In this document: positions 45,491 through 54,359 of the stretch, in pieces
How the letters are laid out: every line of letters begins with the position of its first letter
Position numbering within the stretch: position 1 is the first letter of the stretch
Assembly (NCBI GenBank): GCA_021234155.1
Contig: JAJEKV010000055.1
Coordinates: 1,345,090 to 1,409,089, forward strand
From: Isoetes taiwanensis
Taxonomy: Eukaryota > Streptophyta > Lycopodiopsida > Isoetales > Isoetaceae
Length of the DNA stretch: 64,000 nucleotides
Reading direction: 5' to 3'
Position numbers and translations under genes: made by a program
The notes under the pieces: generated by a model
The model's database searches: none
What the model was told of the DNA's origin: nothing
What the model saw: only the letters and a program-made list of their open reading frames with translations

Positions 45491-45600
45491 AAAACATACG
45501 ACCAAAATAGTCCCGCATGCGGGAGAGGGAACGCCGCATGCGGCGTTACATGCGGCGTTCTGACACAGAACCCAACACCCTCCCATTTTAAAAAAGAAGA

Positions 45601-45975
45601 TTTATTTTACACCATGTTATTCACCACACTAGGCACCACATAGCATATATTACAGCATTTATTTTACACCATGTTATTCACCACACTAGGCACCACAAAG
45701 CGTATATTTAGAGCATTTATTTTACACCATATTTTTCACCACACTAGGCACCACATAGCATATATTATAGCATGTATTTTACACCATGTTATTCACCACA
45801 CTAGGCACCACAAAGCATATATTTACAACATTTATTTTACACCACGTGCCTCACCACACTAGGCAGCACATATCATATATCACAGCATTAATAGGCACCA
45901 CACACCACAAGCAATCACTAACCACACCAACCACATATCACAAGCAATCACTAACCACATACCACATACCACATT
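45601..45975. repeat. 57-bp tandem array, right part, plus CACCACA-rich DNA
   Basis: Resumes the array interrupted by H2. CACCACACTAG units start at 45622, 45679, 45737, 45794 and 45852. It grades into irregular CACAAGCAATCACTAACCACA repeats to about 45975, inside what looks like the first intron of the minus-strand transposon-like gene. Confidence 0.9.
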
Positions 45976-46979
45976 AACAATAAAAAATGTGGTGAAGATG
46001 AAGAAATGAAATAACCTGTGATTCTTCCAGATAGTGAGTGGCATGATCCTCTCTTACATTTCGTTCCAATCTTCTGAACTTAACATCCTTTGCATTTGGA
46101 GAGACCCTACTGTTTTCGGTCCAAAATTGCTGCACAAGTTCTATGACAGAATTGGGAATTGCATCTGCTCTTCTAACTCTTTTGTACAAAACCCATTTTC
46201 CCACTTTGCAATCTATCTCTTCCCTCTTCAATTTTGCTTTGGTAAGATTCCTAGGATGAACACCCAGCAATTTACCAAAACCACGAGCACTGACAGGATT
46301 AGCACTTTCGATAATGCTTCCTCTTACGGCCATAGCAAGGCAACTACTCTTGGCTGCTAAACTGTCATTGCTGTTAGACTTCTTCACAAGTTGAATGGAA
46401 GCCCTGAGGTTGCTGACCACAATGCTCTTGGCTTGCAAATCTTTTCGACTCTTCACCAAGTACGCCATCCCATTGTGTCATCTTCCGTGAAATCTCGTAA
46501 AACCTCTTTCTTATCATTGTCGGTGAAGCCTTTAGTGGTGCTATGAAATGAAGATAATAATTTCAACACCATCCGGACGCCTAGTAGAGGCCGCTTACGG
46601 TGGATCCTCCTTCTCTTGATGCAATTTTTGCTAATTCTTCTTTAGCTTCCTTTTTTTTTTCCTTTGGCGTCTTTTATGATCCCGTTCTTGTTCTGGAGTT
46701 CTCTTTCTCACACATGTGCTCGGTTTGAGATTTTTAGGCATTTTCTTCCAAATTAAATGATTCAAAGTATGAACCGGATTGATCCACAACCGGATTAAGC
46801 GCCATAGCCGTGTGCTTCAGGAAAGGCGCGGGTGGGTTTAGGAATCGGTTAAATGGAAATTGGAATGGGACAGGTGGCGTAGGACATTGGAATGGGACGG
46901 GTGGCGTGAGAGTCGGGTCGTTGCAGTTCAAGAAATGATTGAATCCGGGCAGTTATGCACTAGGCGCCAAACAAAAATT

Positions 46980-47620
46980 TAAAATCGCACCACAAATTTC
47001 ATATCTCCCACCACATTTTTAGGGGGGACAGGGGGGACACCCATTCCACTACAACATGCTTTCACCCACACCATACTGCGCTAGGGTGTGAAGCTGAAGG
47101 GCACCTCATTGTATGTCGCCTATGACCTCACCCCACGGCAACAAAAACAATGTAAAAAGGAGCTAGCTCATGCGAAGGCCATCAACTGCACAGGAGGCGC
47201 AGTGGCTTGGTCCAAGGCAAAGCACATGTGCTTACACTACCAAACACAGAGATTGGGGATGCGATGCACAGCGCTGCTAAAACACCTCGGGGTGCTAATG
47301 CACGACTACTGTCAGTGCTGCCGAAGTTCTGCTACACCTACTGCTGTAGTTGACACTGTTGCTTGACATTGTCACTATCAATGCCAGTGTTACTGCCACT
47401 GCTTCTCAGGATGCTAATGCCGATGCCCCTCGAGATGCTGCTACTGTTTCTGCTCCTGCACAACATCTTGACGTTGACACCTTGCTGCACCTACGGGTCC
47501 AACTCTCAAATAAGAATTGTGCTTGTGGATGGTCTTCTAGAACTATAGGGGCTTTCCTTAGCAGAAAAGAAGAACTTGAATCGTATATTCGGGATGCAAA
47601 CTTCCATGTCTGAGATGAGA
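46980..47620 (+). other. Coding-like segment, possible retroposon ORF piece
   Basis: An open frame from about 47088 reads LKGTSLYVAYDLTPRQQKQC, which resembles the edLTpxQ wording near the end of L1-type ORF1 proteins. After a frame change, a Cys-rich and then Ala-rich stretch follows (about 47350-47610, ending RKEELESYIRDANFHV). The assignment is weak. Confidence 0.25.
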
Positions 47621-48119
47621 GGCACTACATCTACCCTGTTAAGACCATAAGAAAAGCATTGTCGGTCAAGCAAGAGCTGATTATCTTCTTCCATAGCTAT
47701 ACGCTACATAAATGCAGGGTTTAATCTTCTCCTTATTATCTTTGATTATACAAGCTTGTTAATGCTAGAACTGAACAGGAAACTTGAAGCTTTTTGTTGG
47801 GTTCTCAATAGAAATGCACGCTCTTCCGTATTTATTTTTTTTAAAAAGGGCACAGTGTTTCAGTAATAAAAGGCACGATACATATTAATGCAAAACTATG
47901 GCCCTTTTTTTCGCAGCAGTCTTATTTTATGACTGTCACATTCTTAAAAGACATTCTTTTGGGCTTCATGACATTCTTTCCATTCTTTAATATAAGACAC
48001 ATCATATTCACAGTTTTCCATCATACAAAAAAAGACGTGTCTTATTGTTATAAATACAATATTATAAAGCCACAACAATATAACACCTTATAAACAAAAA
48101 AATTAGCTATCATCTATAT

Positions 48120-48598
48120 CTATAGAACAATAATACTGTATAAAGCCCTTGCCAACACATCTCTTCTTGCAGTGTCTTCTATAACTAGTTCTTCGTCAAC
48201 TTTTTCCTCGTTCCCATTTTCCTCCCCATTCTCCTCAGCCTCCTCAGAGTTCTTATTTGAGTGTATGCTTACTGCACCTAGTTCATCTAATACCTCTCTT
48301 GCACTTGGCTACTGCGTTGATCCAATCCTCATCAAATGCTTCATTATGTATAATGCATAAATTGTGCATCACAAAACAAGTAATTACAACCATTGGTACA
48401 TGCTTTAGCTGTGTCTCTATCTTCTTTAATAGTATGCGGAATCATGTTTTTAGTATCCCAAAGGCTAGCGCCACAGATATTGTGGTGCTTGACTGGATGA
48501 AAATTTCAATGTTTTTTATGATTCTTAAATCCAGTACCTTTGTCATAAATGGGGTCAACTACCAAAGCCTTGGAGTGTATCCGACATCATCAAGCAAA
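48120..48598 (-). mobile_element. PIF/Harbinger transposase, C-terminal remnant
   Basis: The minus strand reads LLDDVGYTPRLW, stop, LTPFMTK, then VALAFGILK, stop, FRILLKKIETQLKHVPMVVI and FVMHNLCIIHNEAFDEDW. This is the last part of the Harbinger DDE transposase (family wording GDxxYPxxxWLxTPF, ERAFGxLKxRFRxL, CxxLHNxC), including the final acidic residue region. After one frame change the C-terminus continues acidic (EEAEENGEENGNEEK) and ends ARRDVLARALYSII-stop at 48120. Two in-frame stops and a frame change make it dead. The N-terminal catalytic part, terminal repeats and Myb-like partner were not found. Confidence 0.85.
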
Positions 48599-48989
48599 CA
48601 ACAAAGCATGATTTAATTAATCGGAGAGAATAACACAATTTATAGAATTTTGACATAAGCTAACTTGCTCAAGCTAAAGTAATTTCTCTGACTTCTTAAG
48701 CTCAAGTATTCTCTAGAGTTGTTGATAACCACAAAATTAAAAATAGAAAATAATTGGTGGATAGATAGCTACCAAATTTATTGTTGGTATATGCATACAT
48801 ATTATTGAGGTACATGATACTCGTATATACACAATAATATTGCTATAGTGAATATTAATTAATTTTATGGGTATAAATACAACTGCATTCGACGGCCCAA
48901 TTCGTTCATTTGCCATGTCTAGATGTCCTGCCAGCGATACGTCGCTAATGCCTGCTCGTCCAGAACATATCAACTCCATTACTTGCTCA

Positions 48990-50360
48990 ATGACTTATAA
49001 TGATTTGTGTGGATGCATTATGAGAGGGTTGCACTTTGATCCCTACCTGTTGAAGGTATTCCTGGCAAACCTTCAACCTCAATGGCTTAGAACCTTCAGG
49101 TTGCTTTAGGCAACTATTCTAACCAAGAAGATTGCAAAAAGAAAGCTCAAATTTTGTGTTAGAACTACTTTTCCAGAACTAGAAAAAGGGACCTTCAGCA
49201 AAACAGTAGCCATTTGCAAACAGACTCGAGTTTTGACATGATTTCAATTCAAGAAGTTGCTCTAATACTCAAAGAATCTATAGTCAAAAGTGAGATGCAA
49301 GAAAATATACAGAGGCCTCTCACATTTGCAATCCTGGCCAAGTGAAAACTTGGGCAATGTCCCTAGCAGCAAGCTAATTTTTGCAAACGGAAAAATACAA
49401 CTCTTTTTTCACTTATTACACTTGATTTTTACTTTGACATGTTGCACACAAAGTTTCAACATGTTTTTTGCCAAAAAAACATGAAAAAATGCCCTGAAAT
49501 TGAGATTTTTTGCTCAAAGACTGTTAAAGGCAAAAACAACAAGCAAATTTTGGTAAATCGAGTTCTGGTGTGATCTTTTTTTACTTTTGACAACTTCTAA
49601 CAATTCTGACAGATTGCAAATAATATATATCAACTCTTCTTTCAAAAAAATTATGCTCGAAAGGTCAAAAATCACAATTTTCTAGCTGAAAAACTGTATT
49701 TTTTGTAAGAACAGCAAGATAATGTTTGCAGAATGAGATTCTGAGAATGTTTCTTCATTTTCTAAGTTCCTTTGAGTTCTAAAACACCTGCACAATGAGT
49801 ATAACTGATTTTTGTGTTAGAAACTCCATTTTTCCTTCAAGGATCTACTTTTCTACATGCAAAAAATAGAGGCAAATGCATTTGAGTTTTTTATACTTCC
49901 TTTGAACTTTTCCTTCTGAATATTTCTGTATCTTGTCATAACTCTTAATTCTCTATCAATATAGAAGTATGAGATTTTTAATTCTACTAATGCTAGTGCT
50001 ACTTAATGATTTATGCTCGATTAATGCTGACTCTACCAATGCACTCTTAATTCAATTTTTTTTTCATTTTATGCTAAGCTTATTGATCCTAAATCTATTC
50101 CTTGAAAACGTAACCTCTGATTTCTTAATTTGCCTAGTTTAAATGCTTTTTTTTCAGAGTTTTACCTTGTTTTGAGTGTAACATGCATACATAGGAATTT
50201 TTTTTTTCAAATTTGGCACGAATCCCAAAAAATGAAAAAAGGAGGTCAATATAGGTTATTTTTCAAAAATTCTTTTTTCCACAAAGAATCTTGATGCTCC
50301 ACAAGATGGGAGAAACTTTTTGAAAAAATGAGCATCTTGGTTTTTTGGCTATAAATGAGG
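48990..50360. other. AT-rich intergenic DNA
   Basis: No gene. A and T runs dominate. Short ORFs here carry no recognisable domain. Confidence 0.5.
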
Positions 50361-50369
50361 GTAAAATTT

Positions 50370-50680
50370 GATGAGGTAGCACGTTGGTGGGTGATGTGGC
50401 AAATGGATGGTGACATGGCATTATGAAGTGATACTGTGTCAAGTAAGGTTTTTTTCTAGTCAAAACTTTTTGTGAGGTGGTGATGATGTGGATGACATGT
50501 GTATGATGATGTGGATGTACTTGGGGGATGATGTGGCACAATGAAGTGATGACATATCACCTAAGGTATCAAAATGACTTTTCTTAGGTCAAAATTTTTG
50601 AAAATAAGCGATGACGTAGGTGACACGTGCATGATGACATGGATGTGCTTGGATGATGATGTGGATGAGTTTTGACATAT
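50370..50680. repeat. Diverged tandem repeat (GATGATGTGG words)
   Basis: Two to three copies of about 125 bp share TGATGTGG, GGCA.(A/T)ATGAAGTGAT, AGGT.AAAA.TTTT and GATGATGTGGATG. Purely repetitive. Confidence 0.6.
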
Positions 50681-50699
50681 TTAAAGATGATATGAACAA

Positions 50700-51786
50700 T
50701 TTCATCGATCCGAGCCCTCGGATCGAGATTCTAGAGGGGGCGAACATGCATGTCTCACATGCATGCATTATATGCCTTCTCTGGTTGGGAGATCGCTATA
50801 TTAGGCGAGGTTCTTCATCAACGTCCCATTGGCGCTTCCTCTTCTCTCTCAACAGTACCTTATTCTCTATTCTTTGAAACCATGCAGGAGAGGGGCTTCT
50901 CCCTGCTTGGATTGACCAATTTGGTGTTTCTTTCATGCTGTGGCATGTTCTTTCTCGGCCTTGCCTCTTCTTCAGCCATAATCCTTTGATCTTCGTCCTC
51001 GATCCCGTTTTGATAAGGAAGTTCTCTTCTATTCGGGAGGTTTTTGTCGTTTTCATGCGAGCCCCATTCTAGAATTTTATTGATCCGAGCCCTCGGATCG
51101 AGATTCTAGAGGGGGCGAACATGCATGTCTCGCATGCATGCATTGCATGCCTTCTCTGGTTGGGAGATCGCTATATTAGGCGAGGTTCTTCGTCAACGTC
51201 TCATTGGCGCTTCCTCTTCTCTCTCGGCAGTACGTTATTCTCTATTCTTTGAAACCCACCCTCCCCCCCTTAATTGTTTAAAATATTTGTCGCCTGGCAC
51301 GTGTGACCAGCCCCTCTAATTGAAGAGGTTTATTTGTTGTCGCGTGGCACGCGTGATCAGCCCCTCCACTTTGGGAGGTTTGTTTTGTCACATTTGTTCT
51401 AGTGTCCGTGATGTGCAGGTACACGTTAGCAAGCGGCAGCAGCAGCCGCTTCGACTTCTCCATTCGTGGGTTTTTTTGGAGCGAATTCTCAGCCTTACGT
51501 TTGTCCAAGCCCCTTGTCGAAGGTTTATCACTAGGGGTTTTCCTCGAAAACCCGAAAGGGCGGGGTTTTTTAATTCCGGTGATAAGCTTTCGGCAGGTAC
51601 ACAGACCAAACATCTATTAGCATTGTATTTCATGGGGTCCAAGTTGTATAATTGAATATTCCCTTTATTTTCCTTTGTGGCATATGTGCGGCTATCCACT
51701 ATCCACCATTGTAGAAAATCTGCTGAGATAAATGAAAAGCCTATGGGAGGTTTTTGTCGTTTTTATGCGAGCCCCATTCTAGAATT
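50700..51786. repeat. Duplicated two-part module (A-B A'-B')
   Basis: Segment A (about 50700-50881) recurs as A' (about 51078-51258) with few differences, including GATCCGAGCCCTCGGATCG, GAACATGCATGTCTC and TGGTTGGGAGATCGCTATAT. Segment B (51036-51077, GGGAGGTTTTTGTCGTTTT then CGAGCCCCATTCTAGAATTT) recurs as B' at 51744-51786. The order A-X-B-A'-Y-B' implies a tandem duplication whose middle parts (X, Y) then diverged or were replaced. Y includes the stem-loop tail at 51518-51593. Confidence 0.8.
51518..51593 (+). repeat. LINE-type 3' tail stem-loop, copy b
   Basis: Arms CGAAGGTTTATCAC and GTGATAAGCTTTCG pair completely with two G-U pairs. The core GGGGTTTTCCTCGAAAACCC then GAAAGGGCGGGG matches copies a and c. 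Downstream words CAGACCAAA and GGGGTCCAAGTTGTAT are shared with copy a. Confidence 0.65.
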
Positions 51787-51789
51787 TGG

Positions 51790-52740
51790 CACCCAATTTG
51801 GCACTAGTGCATATACCATTAGTACTTTTATGCAATGTCTTGGATAGTTTGCTCTTCCATACTTGCTTGAAAAAATGTGCACTTCTCTCTCTAGTTTTGT
51901 TTTCCGAGAGAGAAAATGGTCTTAGACCATGGGAATAGCCAAATTTAGTGGATTTTTTTTTTCTTTTTCTCAAGGTGGTGAATGTATGATGGGTGTGTGA
52001 TGTGTGTATGATGTGTTTTGACTAGAAAAAAGACTTTCTACCAATTTAGGCTAGGGAAAATGATGAGGAGTATGGAGATGTGAATTGTGGAGTATGTAGG
52101 ATGTTTCATGGATGGGATTAAGGTGGTAGGATCATGAAGAAGCCTTAAGAAATAGAACTCATGCCAAAATGACTTGGAACTAGCCACATACCAAAGAATC
52201 TTGAGGGGTCTTCCAAACTTCAAACTTGAGTGATCTTCCAATCTCTAAGCCCAACTTATCTTGCTTGAATCTCATCTTCCTTGCTACACTTGCATGATAT
52301 CCAATGAATGTCCTTTCCTTAGTTCTTCATTATAGGTGTCAACTTGAAGTCTTCAAAGATGGGAGTCTTCAAGCTTCTACCTCATGCACCCATGTATTAG
52401 TCAAATGTTAGCCAAAATGTGCAAATTGTGTGCATTGTTCTTCAATGCTGCCAAAATGTGGGGCAATGAATATCTAATGGTCGCGAGATAGATCCCCTTT
52501 GACTCCATCGAGTTGTTATCCATCTTGTTTGGGTTCCGGAGTGCGACGCCTATGAGCTTAATGCGATCACTTTACGAGGCCATGATGAGTGAATATTGTT
52601 ATGAAGATAAGTGATATAATGAATATCATAATGAATTTGATCTAGTTTTTCGTACCTTGAAGGAGTGCAAGATCGCATGTAGGTCGACCTCAGGAATTCT
52701 TAGCCTCATCGTTAGCTTCTTTAGCTACCAAATCTTGCAA
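51790..52740. other. Intergenic, no gene recognised
   Basis: AT-rich DNA with short homopolymers. Nothing with coding support. Confidence 0.4.
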
Positions 52741-52759
52741 TTGGATACCGACACTATTA

Positions 52760-53160
52760 GGGATGACCACTAACAATGGCTTGGTCTTCACAACCCAGTC
52801 GTAGTCTATTGTTTTTAAATGCTGATAGCGTGGCCGATCATTGGGATTTGGTCTCCACTTCTTACCCTAGCAATCCCTATATTGCATTTCTTATGAGGTG
52901 CCCTTTCTAGCAACTGGCTCCCACCAAGAGACAAACACCTCTTCGTAGTGAGGGAGGTTTGGATCTTGTATTGGATCCTTCTCGATCAAAAGCCATCCAT
53001 GTAGGGCACTTATCATGTGATCTGATGAGCAAGAGCATTCCTTTCTTAATATCTTGATAAGGATCAAAAATTTCGACCGGGTTCTTAGGGGTGTGTTTTT
53101 TCTTGATATATGCAAACAAGCATGTGGGCGACACCCATGCTGGAAAACTGCTTTTCAAAC
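52760..53160 (-). mobile_element. C-terminal fragment of a transposon-encoded protein
   Basis: The minus strand reads TPKNPVEIFDPYQDIKKGML, RSHDKCPTWMAFDREGSN, then in the next frame HYEEVFVSWWEPVARKGTS and MQYRDC, stop, GKKWRPNPNDRPRYQHL. The order 'charged loop, P-x-W-M-x, V-x-W-W-x-P-V-x-K-G, Y-x-D-C-W-x-x-K-W' is one I remember at the C-terminus of uncharacterised transposon proteins of seedless plants and conifers. Stops and a frame change are present. Confidence 0.4.
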
Positions 53161-53289
53161 TTCAAACGCGAACATCACGCCCTTCTTCGATTGTCACTGA
53201 AATTTTGCCCTTCATTCGGCCGTCATCCAAATTTCTTGAGCAAGAGGAAAATTCTTTTCTTGAATCGTTTAGGCGACGTAGCAATTTTG

Positions 53290-53665
53290 CAATTTGAAAT
53301 GGGTAATGGCGGTGTAGTCTCATGTTCTTGCAAAATTTTGCAATTCATCCATCTCCCCATTATGGACTGGAGTTCTGCCTTCCTCTGTTCCTTGGCCAAG
53401 AACCGAGTGCAATTTGATCCTGGCCCAATTCTATCAGGCGTCGCAACAATTAAGCAGCAATCCGAAAGATTTATGGACTGTTGCTTTAGTTTCAACAAGA
53501 ATTTTGATGACAAGATAATTCCTGGTAGAGGTATGTCAGATGCTTACTGCCTGTTCTTGACTGCTCAGGACACTTAACTCTTCATTACTGTGCATTTATA
53601 GAAGAAGACGAACCTGCTACTATCCTTGATGAAACAAGAACAGAGGATGTTCACCATGCGGATAG
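53290..53665 (+). pseudogene. Two exon-like blocks of unknown protein
   Basis: The block ending at about 53530 reads ILQFIHLPIMDWSSAFLCSL then GVATIKQQSERFMDCCFSFN and meets GGTAGAG|GTATGT. After TTTATAG (about 53600) a second block reads EEDEPATILDETRTEDVHH and meets GAAG|GTATATC. The splice signals are good. The protein is not recognised. Likely a host gene remnant. Confidence 0.4.
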
Positions 53666-53901
53666 ATATGAAGGTATATCGTTAGTGCGTATTTAGTGCT
53701 GTAATAGCCAATGAATTTTGTATTGATATTGAGTGTATTACTTTCATTTAAGGTGGTGGATGTCCCTGTCAAAGAGCTGTTGAACTATGATCATATTATA
53801 ATTAGAGTAAGTTTATCAGGGTGACCAAATGCCTATAAGGCTAGGTGGAAGAAATCAAGGTCGGTTGAGCTTCAAAGCAATAGCCATTAAGTTTATTCCT
53901 T

Positions 53902-54350
53902 GAATAGAAGTAGAATAGAATAGAATAGGTTTTTAGCGTCAACGGAGACCAACTGGCATATGGGACCCAGACAAAAAAAGAGCAGCAAGCGTATTACTGA
54001 CAGGATTAAAAAACCCCCGCCCCGAAGGGTTTTCGAGGGAAAAACCTTAGCAGTAATAAGCATGCTGGCAGACTGTACAATTGCATAGGACAGTTCAAGA
54101 CCGTCCCCTAGGACACAAACGAGTCCGTGCATCCATAACCTCCTGGAGGTATGACCCCAACAAACCCACTGACGCCGTAGTCAATAACTGATGCAACGGC
54201 TGGCCAGGCACTAGTAGTCGAACATACCTCTCTCGGATATGGGCAAATGCCGGGCAGATCTGGAGGGTATGACATTCATCCTCAATCGTGCCCTGTTGGC
54301 AACACTGGCAAGGGAAATATCTAGGGCATTGTTTGGAATGATCAAACTAG
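53902..54350 (-). mobile_element. LINE 3' end with structured tail (copy c) and (TATTC)n
   Basis: Reading leftwards from 54350: a zinc-knuckle-like end of a non-LTR reverse transcriptase (QCCQQGTIEDECHTLQICPA, then IRERY). Next comes an untranslated region, then stem-loop c (54067-53983, arms CAGCATGCTTATTACTG and CAGTAATACGCTTGCTG, 15 of 17 pairing) with core GGTTTTTCCCTCGAAAACC. TGGGTCCCATATG and TTGGTCTCCGTTGACGC follow, then a (TATTC)n tail at 53928-53902. This copy ties the tail family to a LINE. It is 5'-truncated. Confidence 0.7.
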
Positions 54351-54359
54351 CTAGTGACC

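Larger units (their letters stand above)
40740..45600 (-). mobile_element. Helitron H2, non-autonomous, gene-capturing (4861 bp)
   Basis: On the minus strand it starts TCTTCTTTTTTAAAATGGG at 45600. It continues with the palindromic AACGCCGCATG...CATGCGGCGTT region shared with H1, and ends with hairpin TGCCCGGC-ATC-GCCGGGCA (40769-40751), 11 nt later finishing CTAG at 40740. Host A and T flank it. The last 36 nt differ from H1 by one base, in the hairpin loop. Removing 40740-45600 joins 36 nt and 21 nt of a repeat unit into exactly 57 bp, which fixes both ends. No Rep/helicase gene. Exon-like pieces run in the element's sense direction. Confidence 0.93.
38639..46931 (-). mobile_element. Transposon-like multi-exon gene, split by Helitron H2
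   Basis: A minus-strand gene-like unit. Its N-terminal part (46931-46735, PPVPFQCP repeats) is followed by a basic KRTPEQERDHKRRQRKKKK. Exon 46470-46005 reads HPRNLTKAKLKREE, NSRVSPNAKDVKFRR and HATHYLEESQ, ending at CAG|GTTATT. After an intron holding the 57-bp array and H2, coding resumes by 40480: ENLKPWFVVKLKDFN, SSCCIYHVRMQMLIDGFNSM, HKRECIAGECKECGI, then ASQFKAADYFILLES near 39540. The last parts are 39418-38924 and 38896-38639 (FMRGETVVEGIYYRKKP). From memory, the FExLKPxFV...CCxYH and FxRGxTVVxGxYY wording recurs in uncharacterised plant and animal transposon proteins. Several frame breaks are present. Not classified to a superfamily. Confidence 0.5.

Noticed and set aside
40532-45975. 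CRISPR-like array
   Set aside because: The units are contiguous 57-bp tandem repeats without unique spacers, and the interruption is a Helitron. The genome is plant nuclear.
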